Assembly: GCA_009827215.1 (NCBI GenBank)
Contig: WUAJ01000151.1
Span: forward strand, 1-5,989
DNA length: 5,989 nt
Direction: 5' to 3'
Source: Phycisphaeraceae bacterium
GTDB lineage: Bacteria > Planctomycetota > Phycisphaerae > Phycisphaerales > UBA1924
Shown piece after piece: positions 1 through 5,989 of the stretch (position 1 is its first letter; every line of letters starts with the position of its first letter). The position numbers and the translations under genes are program-made. The notes under the pieces are model-generated. The model was not told the DNA's origin. It was given only the letters and a program-made list of their open reading frames with translations, and did no database searches.

Positions 1-898
1 TGCCGTGAGAGAGCGGGGCGGCGTGCTCGCCTTGCTCGCTTGATCGACCACCGGCTTCGACACCGATCATCCGGACCTCGTCTTCTTCGACGAAAGGGTA
101 GAAGATCCCCGCGGCGTTGGATCCACCTCCGACGCACGCGACGATCGCGTCGGGCATCTGTCCGAAGTTGCGGAGTGATTGTGCTTTGGTTTCGCGTCCA
201 ATGATGGACTGGAAGTCGCGGACGATCATTGGGAATGGGTGTGGCCCGACGACGGAGCCGAGGATGTAGTGGGTGGAGTCTACGGATCCCATCCAGTCGC
301 GCATCGCTTCGTTGGTCGCGTCTTTGAGTGTCTTGGAACCTGAGTCAACGGGGATGACGTTGGCGCCGAGCATTTTCATGCGGACCACATTGAGGTGCTG
401 TCTTCGTACATCCTCGGATCCCATATAGACATCGCACTTAAGTCCGAGGTGGGCGCACGCGGTGGCGGTGGCGACGCCGTGCTGTCCCGCGCCGGTCTCG
501 GCGATGACGCGGTTCTTTTTCATTTTCTTAGTGAGGAGGGCTTGTCCAAGCGTGTTGTTGATTTTGTGCGCGCCTGTGTGGGCGAGGTCCTCGCGTTTGA
601 GCCAGATCGTGGCGCCGGTGTCCTGCGCTTTGTTCATGTGACGCGCACGGCGAGAGAGTCCGGGAGCGCGGTAGAGCGGGGTGGGTCTTCCGACGTAGAG
701 GCGGTTGAGATCGTCGAGTCGATCCCAGAATGCGCGATCGTCCTGGACCTTCATGTAGATTTCGGAGAGCTGCATGAGCGCGGCGTGGAGGGTTTCGGGG
801 ACGTATACCCCTCCGAAATCGCCGAAATGTCCCTTCTCGTCGGGATACATGGACATCGGGCGTTCGAGCTGATTCTGGTTGGATTCGATGGCACTCAT
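1..898 (-). CDS. trpB: Tryptophan synthase beta chain (TrpB), C-terminus cut by left window edge
   Basis: This is the PLP-dependent beta subunit that condenses indole with L-serine to give tryptophan, normally in a cytosolic alpha2-beta2 complex with TrpA. 299 codons are visible of a usual ~400, and the frame stays open to the edge. Motifs seen: HFGDFGGVYVPETL near residues 24-37; GRPTPLY at 70-76; KREDLAHTGAHKINN at 101-115, with the PLP-Schiff-base lysine at K112; ETGAGQHG at 134-141, with catalytic Glu E134; and the PLP-phosphate loop GGGSN at 257-261. All sit at a constant offset of 25 from Salmonella TrpB (K87, E109, G232-N236), so the N-terminus is slightly extended and the core has no indels. 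The fragment ends in a GEHAAPLSHG stretch, also family-typical. The ATG lies 7 bp after the MFS stop, with no clear Shine-Dalgarno; translation may be coupled. No frameshift is seen. The missing part would hold the serine near the PLP pyridine nitrogen. Confidence 0.97.
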   Translation of the reverse strand, partial: MSAIESNQNQLERPMSMYPDEKGHFGDFGGVYVPETLHAALMQLSEIYMKVQDDRAFWDRLDDLNRLYVGRPTPLYRAPGLSRRARHMNKAQDTGATIWLKREDLAHTGAHKINNTLGQALLTKKMKKNRVIAETGAGQHGVATATACAHLGLKCDVYMGSEDVRRQHLNVVRMKMLGANVIPVDSGSKTLKDATNEAMRDWMGSVDSTHYILGSVVGPHPFPMIVRDFQSIIGRETKAQSLRNFGQMPDAIVACVGGGSNAAGIFYPFVEEDEVRMIGVEAGGRSSEQGEHAAPLSHG

Positions 899-905
899 GT
901 TTTGA

Positions 906-2225
906 TCATACGCTCGTGTTTGTTCGGGCTTGTCTATTCGCTTGTTTGGCGGCTCGGATGCCCTTTGGGACGGAAACGGACATGAGAAGGAGGAGTCCGA
1001 AAGCGAAGAACAAGGTGAGCAGTGTGAGGGCAGGGGCGTCACCGATCCATGCTTTGACTTGTCCGAAGGAGAGGACTCCGACGGCGCCGGCGAGTTTGTA
1101 GGTCATTCCCCAGAGTCCGAAGAACTCTCCGACTCGTGCGGTCGGGGCGAAGAGTCCGACCATCGAGCGTGACGAGGGGCCGATGCCTCCGAGTCCGATC
1201 CCGATGCCGTTGCCGATGACCCAGAAGATCCATTGGTTGTTTCCCGAGGCGGCTCCGCTGACCTTGGTGATCAGGAGTCCGGCGGTCGAGAGCATCCAGA
1301 CGATGAGGAAGATGCTGATGGTGGGTTTGGCACCGATTCGGTCTTGGTAGCGCGAGACAACGATCGCGGTGATCCCGGCGGTGAGCGCGATCTGGAGCGT
1401 GAAGATGAAAAGTCCCATTTCCTGGATGCCGAAGTCACTCGCGAGGATCGCGGCGAACGCGATCATAGTCTGGACTCCGAGGCCGTAGATGAAGAACGCG
1501 ATGAGGAAGCGGACAAGCTGGTTGAAGTGGGAGGCTTCTTTGAGTGTGGACTTCATGCGCTGGATCGCGAGTTTGAAGCCGTTGGTTTGGGAGTGGGGGC
1601 TGTCGTGGGGTGGTTCGTGGAGGATGAATCCGGCGGGGAGCATCCAGACAAAGAACCACGCTCCGGCGAGGATGAAGAACCATTTCCAGTCCGGTGTTTG
1701 CTCCCAGTTGAAAAGCTCGACTCCGGAGATGACGCAGATCAGGAGGAGGAGTGATCCGAGGTATCCCATGGCCCAACCGATCGCGGAGACGCGTCCGATG
1801 GTGCGTGGGGTTGAGAGCGCTGGGAGGAAGCTCGCGAGGAGGTTCTCTCCGAGCTGGTAGCAGATGTTTGCGGGGATGAAGAGGGCGAGTCCGAGCCACC
1901 ACTGTCCTGGAGCGATGAAGGTCATCGCGATGGTGAGGATCGAGCAGAGGGTGCCTGTGATCATCAGGAGTTGTTTGCGTTTGGCGCGAGCGTCGGCGTA
2001 GGAACCGACGAAGGGTGAGAGCAGGACGACGGTGAGCAGTGCCGCGGAGACACCGATGGACCAGAGTGAATCGCCTCGTTGCTGATCACCCACAGCGACG
2101 GATTTGAAGTAGATCGGGAAAAGGAGGGTGATGATCAGGAGGGTGAAGGACTGGTTGGCGAGGTCGTAGAGCCCCCAAGCGAAGACTTCCTTTGGGTTCT
2201 TCAGATTCTGGAACAGCTTGGGCAT
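906..2225 (-). CDS. MFS transporter, UMF1 / Atg22-like family
   Basis: This is a 439-residue inner-membrane permease of the major facilitator superfamily. About 12 hydrophobic segments can be drawn, roughly at 25-42, 57-77, 86-104, 108-130, 149-168, 180-200, 236-258, 268-290, 302-321, 332-350, 368-388 and 397-416, with a polar central loop near 203-235. The N-terminal FAWGLYDLANQSF (15-27) and the late GGIGPSSRSM ... GEFFGL block (346-371) are typical of the UMF1 family, which is related to fungal vacuolar amino-acid effluxer Atg22. GSYADARAKRK (74-84) is the MFS loop 2-3 motif. The substrate cannot be read from sequence; amino-acid efflux is only an analogy from Atg22. The C-terminal tail is basic. 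The gene starts 33 bp after the hydrolase stop and ends 7 bp before trpB, so it probably shares their transcript. The ATG at 2225 has only a weak upstream purine stretch. Family assignment is firm; function is open. Confidence 0.9.
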   Translation of the reverse strand: MPKLFQNLKNPKEVFAWGLYDLANQSFTLLIITLLFPIYFKSVAVGDQQRGDSLWSIGVSAALLTVVLLSPFVGSYADARAKRKQLLMITGTLCSILTIAMTFIAPGQWWLGLALFIPANICYQLGENLLASFLPALSTPRTIGRVSAIGWAMGYLGSLLLLICVISGVELFNWEQTPDWKWFFILAGAWFFVWMLPAGFILHEPPHDSPHSQTNGFKLAIQRMKSTLKEASHFNQLVRFLIAFFIYGLGVQTMIAFAAILASDFGIQEMGLFIFTLQIALTAGITAIVVSRYQDRIGAKPTISIFLIVWMLSTAGLLITKVSGAASGNNQWIFWVIGNGIGIGLGGIGPSSRSMVGLFAPTARVGEFFGLWGMTYKLAGAVGVLSFGQVKAWIGDAPALTLLTLFFAFGLLLLMSVSVPKGIRAAKQANRQARTNTSV

Positions 2226-2258
2226 TGTGGCACTGTACTCGATTCGCGGTCGCGGTGA

Positions 2259-3101
2259 TCAGGTCATGTCGAAGAGTGACTTGAAGAACTCGAGCTGTGT
2301 GTCCTTGGCTTGTGACGCGAACTTCCCGAACCCGGCGTGTTCCTGGATGGCGCCGGTCTCCTCGTACTCGATCAGTTGGACCAGTTCGGGGTCGGCGTCT
2401 TGGTCTTGGTAGTGATCGCGGAGGGTGTCAATGAATCCGGATTGGACATCGAAGGGGACGAGCTCGTCGCCTCGGTTGTGCATCGCGAGGACTGGGATTG
2501 GTTTGAATCCGGATATGTGCGTTGGGGTATCGATCGCTTCGACTTCGGTTTGGTCGTGGTGGACGCGCCATATGCCGGCTTCTGAGGGATTCTCTGGGAA
2601 GTAGAGTCCGAGCAGGTCTCCGGTGGTGCACTCGAGGGAGATGCCGAGGAATGGGTGGGGATCGCAGCATCGGCGTGAGGTGACCATTCCGCCGGCAGAC
2701 ATGCCTCCCATGGCGCATCGGTCCATGTCGTAGATCCCGAGTTCTTTGACTGATTGCAGAACAGCATCGATTTCGGAGATGCACTGTGTGAGATTGTGGA
2801 CGGTTTGGTCTGGGTGGTGGGCGCCTTCGACATAGCGCTCGCCGTGTCCTGGGAGGTCGATCGCGACGGCTCCGATCCCGGCGCGGACCCAGCGGTTGTA
2901 GCGACCTGGATCGAGTTCTTTGTACACCGTCCGCCCGTGGATCCAGAGGACCCAGGGACAAGGGGTTACAAAGTCGGGGTGGACGGTGAGTGCGGGGACA
3001 TCGTCACCGAGTCGAGTGTGCTTGGACTTCGCTTGGAGGGATTTGGGGAGTTGTCGGAAACGCTCGTCGACGGTTGGGTATTCTTTCACGGCTGCTCGCA
3101 A
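2259..3101 (-). CDS. Alpha/beta hydrolase (serine esterase/DLH-like)
   Basis: This is a 280-residue cytosolic alpha/beta-hydrolase-fold protein with no signal peptide or membrane segment. Visible landmarks are the oxyanion-loop HGR after a hydrophobic strand (VLWIHGR, 51-57), DLPGHGER (82-89), the nucleophile elbow G-M-S-A-G with S135, a likely catalytic acid D212 in HNRGDELVP (208-216), and a likely catalytic histidine H255 in QEHAGFG. The triad thus appears complete and in canonical order. The overall look is that of dienelactone-hydrolase or peptidase-S9-like esterases, but the substrate cannot be named. The frame opens with TTG at 3101, directly after the TGA of the upstream pyrophosphorylase gene (3102-3104). 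A GTG four codons later (3087-3089) is the alternative start. No ATG occurs before codon 126, so a non-ATG start is needed. Neither start has a good ribosome binding site, and coupling to termination of the upstream gene is likely. Confidence 0.88.
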   Translation of the reverse strand: MRAAVKEYPTVDERFRQLPKSLQAKSKHTRLGDDVPALTVHPDFVTPCPWVLWIHGRTVYKELDPGRYNRWVRAGIGAVAIDLPGHGERYVEGAHHPDQTVHNLTQCISEIDAVLQSVKELGIYDMDRCAMGGMSAGGMVTSRRCCDPHPFLGISLECTTGDLLGLYFPENPSEAGIWRVHHDQTEVEAIDTPTHISGFKPIPVLAMHNRGDELVPFDVQSGFIDTLRDHYQDQDADPELVQLIEYEETGAIQEHAGFGKFASQAKDTQLEFFKSLFDMT

Positions 3102-4520
3102 TCAGAGTGTGATGCTCGATCCCGGCTTGATCGCATCGGGCAGTTGTTCTGAGTCGAGATCTTCAGGACAGAGTGCGGTGATGGGGGAGAGTTCGATCGT
3201 CGCATTTACGCTGCCGTCAGGATTCGTTGGGATAGAGACTCCACGCGCGATCAACCAGTTCGCGGCTCGCTGGGATTGGAGCTGCTTTGAGGTGATGATG
3301 GAGTCGGTTCCGGTCGCGTTTTTGACTGGTGCGAACTCCTCCACACGATCGGTTTCGAGCACGATCGAGTTGTCAGCGAGAGACATCGCGTCGAACACGA
3401 ACTGCTCCAGTTTGATCGCATTGGGTTCGGAAGGGTCAACATGCTGTCCGGTTTGGGTGTCAAAGTATGGGACCTTCTTGACGGCACGATGGAATGGGAG
3501 AGCGTATTTCGGATCAGTCGCGATCTGATCGATGAACTTCACAGAAATCGTGTGGATCGCGATCGATCCGGCATTGAACATCAGCTCGCCTTGCTCATTG
3601 GTCATTTGGGCGAGCTCTTCTGGGAGGTCGGAGTATTCGACCACAGCGAGGTGGTCTCCGACTCTACAGAACACGCCGACTTTCTCGTTCCAAGATGCTT
3701 TGGCGACCATCTTCGAACTGAACTCAGCGGAGGACTCTGGGGAGAACGCGTGGAGACCAATGAAAACCGGATCGATGATCTTTGCGTTGGGATTGTCGAC
3801 TTGGAAGTAACTGAGCTGCTCGATGCCTCGTGATTGCATGTCTTCAAGGGCGCCGGAGACATGGAGTGCTTTGTACGCGCCGCCATGTCCGTCTGGGTTG
3901 GTCGCGAGGTGTGCAGGATCAGAGAGGAGTAGGTCGCCGGTCTCTTTGTCGAAGCTCGGCATAACACCTTGCTGAAAGAACATGATGTTGTCTGGATCGA
4001 GTCCGAAGTGGTTGTGTTCTTTGAAGAACGATTGTGTCTGCTCATGATTGAGCGGGCTGGTCATGATGTACCATGGGATTGTGGTGCTGTATTTGCGTTG
4101 GTTTGCGTAGATGGTTTGCGCGAACATCTCGAAGAGCGACTTGTTGTTCACGCATGAGGTTGGGTAGCAGCCTTTGGGGCCATTAAATCCCAAGCGGGAG
4201 CCTTGTCCGCCTGCGACGGTGAAGCACGCGACCTTCCCGGCTTTGATGAGTTCTTCGCCTTTGGATTGGTAGAGGGCGCGATCCCAGCTTGTGTCGTTGA
4301 GCGCGAAGTACGGCGCGGGAGAAATCGTTTCGTCCGGAGGAGATGCGACGAACTGAGAGCCGTACTGTTTGATGTATGTTGCGACCTGTTCGAGATTGAA
4401 CTTGCTGATCTCATCGAGCAGAAGCTGAGCGCCTGAGCCTGTCGCTCCTTGGAGGTATATCGCGAGCTTGGATTGTCCAATAGATTCGAGTTGTGAAGCA
4501 AGTGTTGCAACTGGTGGCAT
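3102..4520 (-). CDS. UDP-N-acetylhexosamine pyrophosphorylase, eukaryotic UAP1-like (UDPGP family)
   Basis: This is a 472-residue nucleotidyltransferase predicted to form UDP-GlcNAc (or UDP-GalNAc / a related UDP-sugar) and pyrophosphate from UTP and the sugar-1-phosphate in the cytosol. It feeds cell-envelope or glycan synthesis. Family motifs: the UTP-binding loop AGGQGSRLGFNGPKG (103-117); IPWYIMTS (148-155); FFQQG (181-185); NPDGHGGAYKAL (208-219); the metal/UDP-sugar segment QVDNPNAKIIDPVFIG (240-255); GVFCRV and VVEYSD (282-298); FNAGSIAIH (315-323); DTQTG ... PNAIKLEQFVFD (354-377); and EEFAPVKNATG (394-404). These track human UAP1 nearly block by block, rather than bacterial GlmU. The open frame extends to an ATG at 4652, but I chose the ATG at 4520: AGGAGG lies 8 bp upstream, the 44 extra residues have no family character, and the longer form would overlap the start of divergent rpe. 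The exact sugar preference (GlcNAc, GalNAc, Glc) is uncertain. Confidence 0.93.
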   Translation of the reverse strand: MPPVATLASQLESIGQSKLAIYLQGATGSGAQLLLDEISKFNLEQVATYIKQYGSQFVASPPDETISPAPYFALNDTSWDRALYQSKGEELIKAGKVACFTVAGGQGSRLGFNGPKGCYPTSCVNNKSLFEMFAQTIYANQRKYSTTIPWYIMTSPLNHEQTQSFFKEHNHFGLDPDNIMFFQQGVMPSFDKETGDLLLSDPAHLATNPDGHGGAYKALHVSGALEDMQSRGIEQLSYFQVDNPNAKIIDPVFIGLHAFSPESSAEFSSKMVAKASWNEKVGVFCRVGDHLAVVEYSDLPEELAQMTNEQGELMFNAGSIAIHTISVKFIDQIATDPKYALPFHRAVKKVPYFDTQTGQHVDPSEPNAIKLEQFVFDAMSLADNSIVLETDRVEEFAPVKNATGTDSIITSKQLQSQRAANWLIARGVSIPTNPDGSVNATIELSPITALCPEDLDSEQLPDAIKPGSSITL

Positions 4521-4615
4521 CCGGATCTCCTCCTCGCGGGCATGATCTTCGTCAAAGTGCGTGTTCGGCTGAGGTATCCTACTGCTCAGATTGTGGTGGG
4601 GCACTAGAGTGAGGT
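4521..4615. promoter_or_regulatory. Divergent intergenic region, presumed bidirectional promoter
   Basis: This 95-bp gap separates the leftward four-gene group from rightward rpe, so it should hold promoters for both. No convincing consensus sigma-70 promoter is visible. On the plus strand TATCCT (4575-4580) is a poor -10 candidate. On the minus strand TTGACG (4550-4555) matches a -35 hexamer well but has no AT-rich -10 at the right distance, and it lies close to the ribosome binding site. No clear inverted repeat stands out. The assignment rests on gene arrangement rather than on motifs. Confidence 0.5.
4529..4534 (-). promoter_or_regulatory. Shine-Dalgarno AGGAGG deciding the start of the pyrophosphorylase gene
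   Basis: Read on the minus strand, GAGGAGGAGATCCGG immediately precedes the ATG at 4520. The AGGAGG core is a full match to the anti-Shine-Dalgarno complement at a spacing of 8 bp. It is the strongest ribosome binding site in the window, and it fixes the start at 4520 rather than at the in-frame ATG at 4652. Confidence 0.85.
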
Positions 4616-5314
4616 ATGATTGATCCGATTTCGACCAAACCCAATCGGCCATTGATTGCGCCGTCGATCCTTGCAGCAGACTTTGCGAATCTCGCCGATG
4701 ACGCGCGTGCTTCGCTTCAAGCCGGGGCTGATCTGCTGCATGTGGACATTATGGACGGGCACTTTGTTCCCAACCTCTCGATGGGTCCCGGCGTGTGCGC
4801 GTCGCTTCATAAAGCTCTTCCAGATGCATATCTGGATGTGCATCTGATGGTGACTGATCCGAAGTCGTATTTCAAACCGTTCGCGGACGCTGGAGCAAAC
4901 CTGCTGAGTTTCCATATCGAGGTGTGTGAATCCGAGCAGCATGCACGCGACCTCTGTGGCGAAATCGAGGACCTGGGGGTGCACACTGGTATCGTGATCA
5001 ATCCGCCTACGGATGTTGAGCGTTTACTGCCTGTCGTGGATGCGTTTGATCTTGTTCTGGTGATGAGTGTGAATCCTGGCTTTGGTGGTCAAGCATTCAT
5101 TCCAGAAGTGCTCGACAAGGGGCGCCGTATTGCGCCGATGATTCGAGGGGATCAGCGTCTGGAGATTGATGGGGGGATTGGTCCTGATACTGCTGGTTTG
5201 GCAACTGATGCGGGGTTTGATCTCTTGGTTGCTGGATCTGCGATCTATGGCAAGCCGAGGGATCAGTGGGCTCAGATCATCCGTACATTGCGTGGGGATC
5301 AGGAGCAGGCTTGA
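4616..5314 (+). CDS. rpe: Ribulose-phosphate 3-epimerase
   Basis: This is a 232-residue TIM-barrel enzyme that interconverts D-ribulose 5-phosphate and D-xylulose 5-phosphate in the pentose phosphate pathway (and Calvin cycle where present), in the cytosol. Motifs: IAPSILAADF (14-23) with S18; HVDIMDGHFVPN (42-53), giving metal ligand H42 and ligand/catalytic D44; DVHLMV (74-79) with ligand H75; the phosphate-loop region VNPGFGGQ (152-159); EIDGGIG (183-189) with ligand/catalytic D185; and VAGSAIY (205-211) at the C-terminal phosphate site. All metal and acid/base residues are present, and the length fits the usual 215-230, with a short N-terminal extension of about eight residues. The ATG is preceded by AGAGTGAGGT; the GAGG is unusually close to the start, but the homology begins only a few codons later. 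Third positions, especially in the second half, look more T-rich than in trpB and the MFS gene. It is transcribed away from the UAP1-like gene. Confidence 0.96.
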   Translation: MIDPISTKPNRPLIAPSILAADFANLADDARASLQAGADLLHVDIMDGHFVPNLSMGPGVCASLHKALPDAYLDVHLMVTDPKSYFKPFADAGANLLSFHIEVCESEQHARDLCGEIEDLGVHTGIVINPPTDVERLLPVVDAFDLVLVMSVNPGFGGQAFIPEVLDKGRRIAPMIRGDQRLEIDGGIGPDTAGLATDAGFDLLVAGSAIYGKPRDQWAQIIRTLRGDQEQA

Positions 5315-5316
5315 GA

Positions 5317-5330
5317 AGGGGAAACCCCCT
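5317..5330 (+). terminator. Small GC hairpin just after rpe (weak terminator or processing site)
   Basis: AGGGG, loop AAAC, CCCCT can form a 5-bp stem beginning 2 bp after the rpe stop codon. There is no following T-run, so it is not a canonical intrinsic terminator. It could be a weak terminator, an mRNA 3'-end stabiliser, or chance. Confidence 0.35.
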
Positions 5331-5342
5331 CGTTTGCAAACG
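5331..5342. repeat. Perfect 12-bp palindrome CGTTTGCAAACG
   Basis: CGTTTGCAAACG equals its own reverse complement at all 12 positions. It lies directly after the GC hairpin in the rpe-phosphatase spacer. With no loop it is more plausible as a binding site for a dimeric DNA-binding protein than as an RNA hairpin. No second copy was noticed in the window and no regulator is encoded here, so the role is unknown. Confidence 0.5.
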
Positions 5343-5396
5343 CTTACATGCAACGGAATCGTGGGAACACTCACGGACTCGATTGAATGTGGTCGA

Positions 5397-5402
5397 TATG
5401 AT
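5397..5402 (+). promoter_or_regulatory. Possible -10 box (TATGAT) upstream of the phosphatase-like gene
   Basis: TATGAT matches the sigma-70 -10 consensus at five of six positions and would place a transcript start about 50 bp before the TTG start codon. At 17 bp upstream the sequence (CGGACT) does not resemble a -35, and no extended -10 TG is present. Read-through from rpe is equally possible. Confidence 0.25.
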
Positions 5403-5445
5403 CACAGACTCTTCACACTGCTGATAAGCGGTCGAAGACGAAGCG

Positions 5446-5450
5446 AAGGA
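5446..5450 (+). promoter_or_regulatory. Shine-Dalgarno AAGGA supporting the TTG start at 5459
   Basis: GAAGGA ends 8 bp before the TTG at 5459. This is a normal spacing and the only good ribosome binding site near the start of the phosphatase-like frame. The in-frame ATG at 5492 has no such site and would remove the first beta strand of the domain. Confidence 0.6.
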
Positions 5451-5458
5451 TTGATCTG

Positions 5459-5989
5459 TTGGCAAAATCTTCTCACTACACCATTCTCTTGATGAAAGCC
5501 GGGACGACCTCGTGGGATGATGAAGGGCGTCTCTGTGGGGTGACCGATCTTCCAACCACCGAAGACTCGTTGAATCAACTCAAGCAGTCAGTACAGACGA
5601 GCGAGCTTTCCGGATTCCGATCAGAGATCGACATGATCCTTTGTGGTCCTTCCGATGCCGCGATGGAGTGTGTGAAGCAACTCTCAGGCGCAAGCGGTGC
5701 GAAGGTCAAGGTTGTAGATGACTTTGCGGAACTCAATCTCGGTCTATGGGAAGGTGTTCTGCGATCGGATCTGGAAGAGCGATTCCCGAGCGTGTATGCG
5801 CAGTGGGTGGCGCAGCCTGGGAATGTGGCGCCTCCTGATGGAGAATCCATGCAAGTCGTTCAGGATCGGGTGCTTACCGCATTGTTCAGGGTCTTAGGCA
5901 AGCTGAAATCCGAGCATCCAACTGTGGGGGTTGTGCTCCGTCCTTATGCTTGGGCGGTGGTCAAATGCTGGCTTGATCAGCGAGATCGG
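5459..5989 (+). CDS. Degenerate histidine-phosphatase-superfamily protein (likely catalytically inactive), cut by right edge
   Basis: 177 codons are visible and the frame is open at the edge. The N-terminus HYTILLMKAGTTSW followed by DDEGRLCGVTDLP aligns with the phosphoglycerate-mutase/His_Phos_1 opening (LxRHGxTxWNxxGRxxGxxDxP). ELNLGLWEG (91-99) matches the conserved E-x-x-x-G-x-WEG, and APPDGES (124-130) the usual PxGES. The domain order and spacing are therefore intact. The catalytic residues are not: the RHG motif is K13-A14-G15, so the phospho-accepting histidine is Ala; the SPLxRA segment reads GPSDAA, losing the Arg; and the second histidine motif (VVSHG) reads VVLRP, with R161 at the His position. 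E91 is kept. The most direct reading is a pseudo-enzyme with a binding or regulatory role. The start is TTG, chosen from AAGGA 8 bp upstream and because it includes the first strand. The gene lies 144 bp after rpe on the same strand and may be co-transcribed. Fold confidence is high; function is unknown. Confidence 0.82.
   Translation, partial: MAKSSHYTILLMKAGTTSWDDEGRLCGVTDLPTTEDSLNQLKQSVQTSELSGFRSEIDMILCGPSDAAMECVKQLSGASGAKVKVVDDFAELNLGLWEGVLRSDLEERFPSVYAQWVAQPGNVAPPDGESMQVVQDRVLTALFRVLGKLKSEHPTVGVVLRPYAWAVVKCWLDQRDR

Noticed and set aside
395..985. Plus-strand open frame of 196 codons
   Set aside because: It lies antisense to trpB, whose minus-strand translation matches the family motif by motif. 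The plus-strand product has no recognisable domain.
1233..1754. Plus-strand frame encoding a highly acidic 173-residue protein
   Set aside because: It is antisense to the MFS transporter. The D/E-rich composition is the expected complement of its hydrophobic codons read in the opposite direction.
4521..4652. 44-codon N-terminal extension of the pyrophosphorylase gene to the ATG at 4652
   Set aside because: A strong AGGAGG supports the ATG at 4520, the extension lacks family similarity, and it would run into the rpe coding start on the other strand.
5348..5386. Tiny plus-strand frame (12 residues) in the rpe-phosphatase spacer, a possible leader peptide
   Set aside because: It has no ribosome binding site, no run of regulatory codons and no attenuator-like hairpins after it; it is consistent with chance.
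5166..5492. Plus-strand 108-codon frame overlapping the rpe 3' end
   Set aside because: It is out of frame with rpe across a region with clear rpe motifs, and it shows no domain of its own.
5575..5850. Minus-strand 91-codon frame at the right end
   Set aside because: It is antisense to the phosphatase-like gene, whose plus-strand frame carries recognisable family motifs over the same bases.

Overview
The window carries six protein-coding genes in two divergent groups. A leftward (minus-strand) run of four reads, in transcription order, UAP1-type UDP-N-acetylhexosamine pyrophosphorylase, alpha/beta hydrolase, UMF1-type MFS transporter, and the tryptophan synthase beta chain trpB, which is cut by the left edge. 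A rightward (plus-strand) pair follows: rpe (ribulose-phosphate 3-epimerase), then a histidine-phosphatase-superfamily protein cut by the right edge. I see no tRNA, rRNA, mobile element, CRISPR array or large repeat.

The organism is probably a bacterium of moderate to slightly high GC. Planctomycetota, perhaps Phycisphaerae, is my best guess. It rests on the eukaryote-like UAP1-family enzyme where most bacteria use GlmU, the UMF1/Atg22-like transporter, TTG starts, mostly weak Shine-Dalgarno sequences, and trpB placed outside an obvious trp cluster. This is inference from gene content, not a marker-gene assignment.

Layout: trpB 1-898 (-), MFS 906-2225 (-), hydrolase 2259-3101 (-), UAP1-like 3102-4520 (-), a divergent promoter region 4521-4615, rpe 4616-5314 (+), a 144-bp spacer with a small hairpin and a perfect 12-bp palindrome 5315-5458, and the phosphatase-like gene 5459-5989 (+). 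Gaps in the leftward group are 0, 33 and 7 bp, so it is probably one transcription unit. Its members do not form one obvious pathway: nucleotide-sugar synthesis, an unassigned hydrolase, an exporter-like permease and the last step of tryptophan synthesis. The plus-strand pair links pentose-phosphate/Calvin-type sugar interconversion to a protein that resembles a phosphoglycerate-mutase-type phosphatase but lacks its catalytic histidines.

The most notable observation is that right-edge protein. It keeps the fold signature of the histidine phosphatase superfamily, but the RHG motif reads K-A-G, the second catalytic His aligns with Arg, and the usual RA-motif Arg aligns with Ala. It looks like a pseudo-phosphatase. 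Nothing else here clearly amounts to a new biological system.
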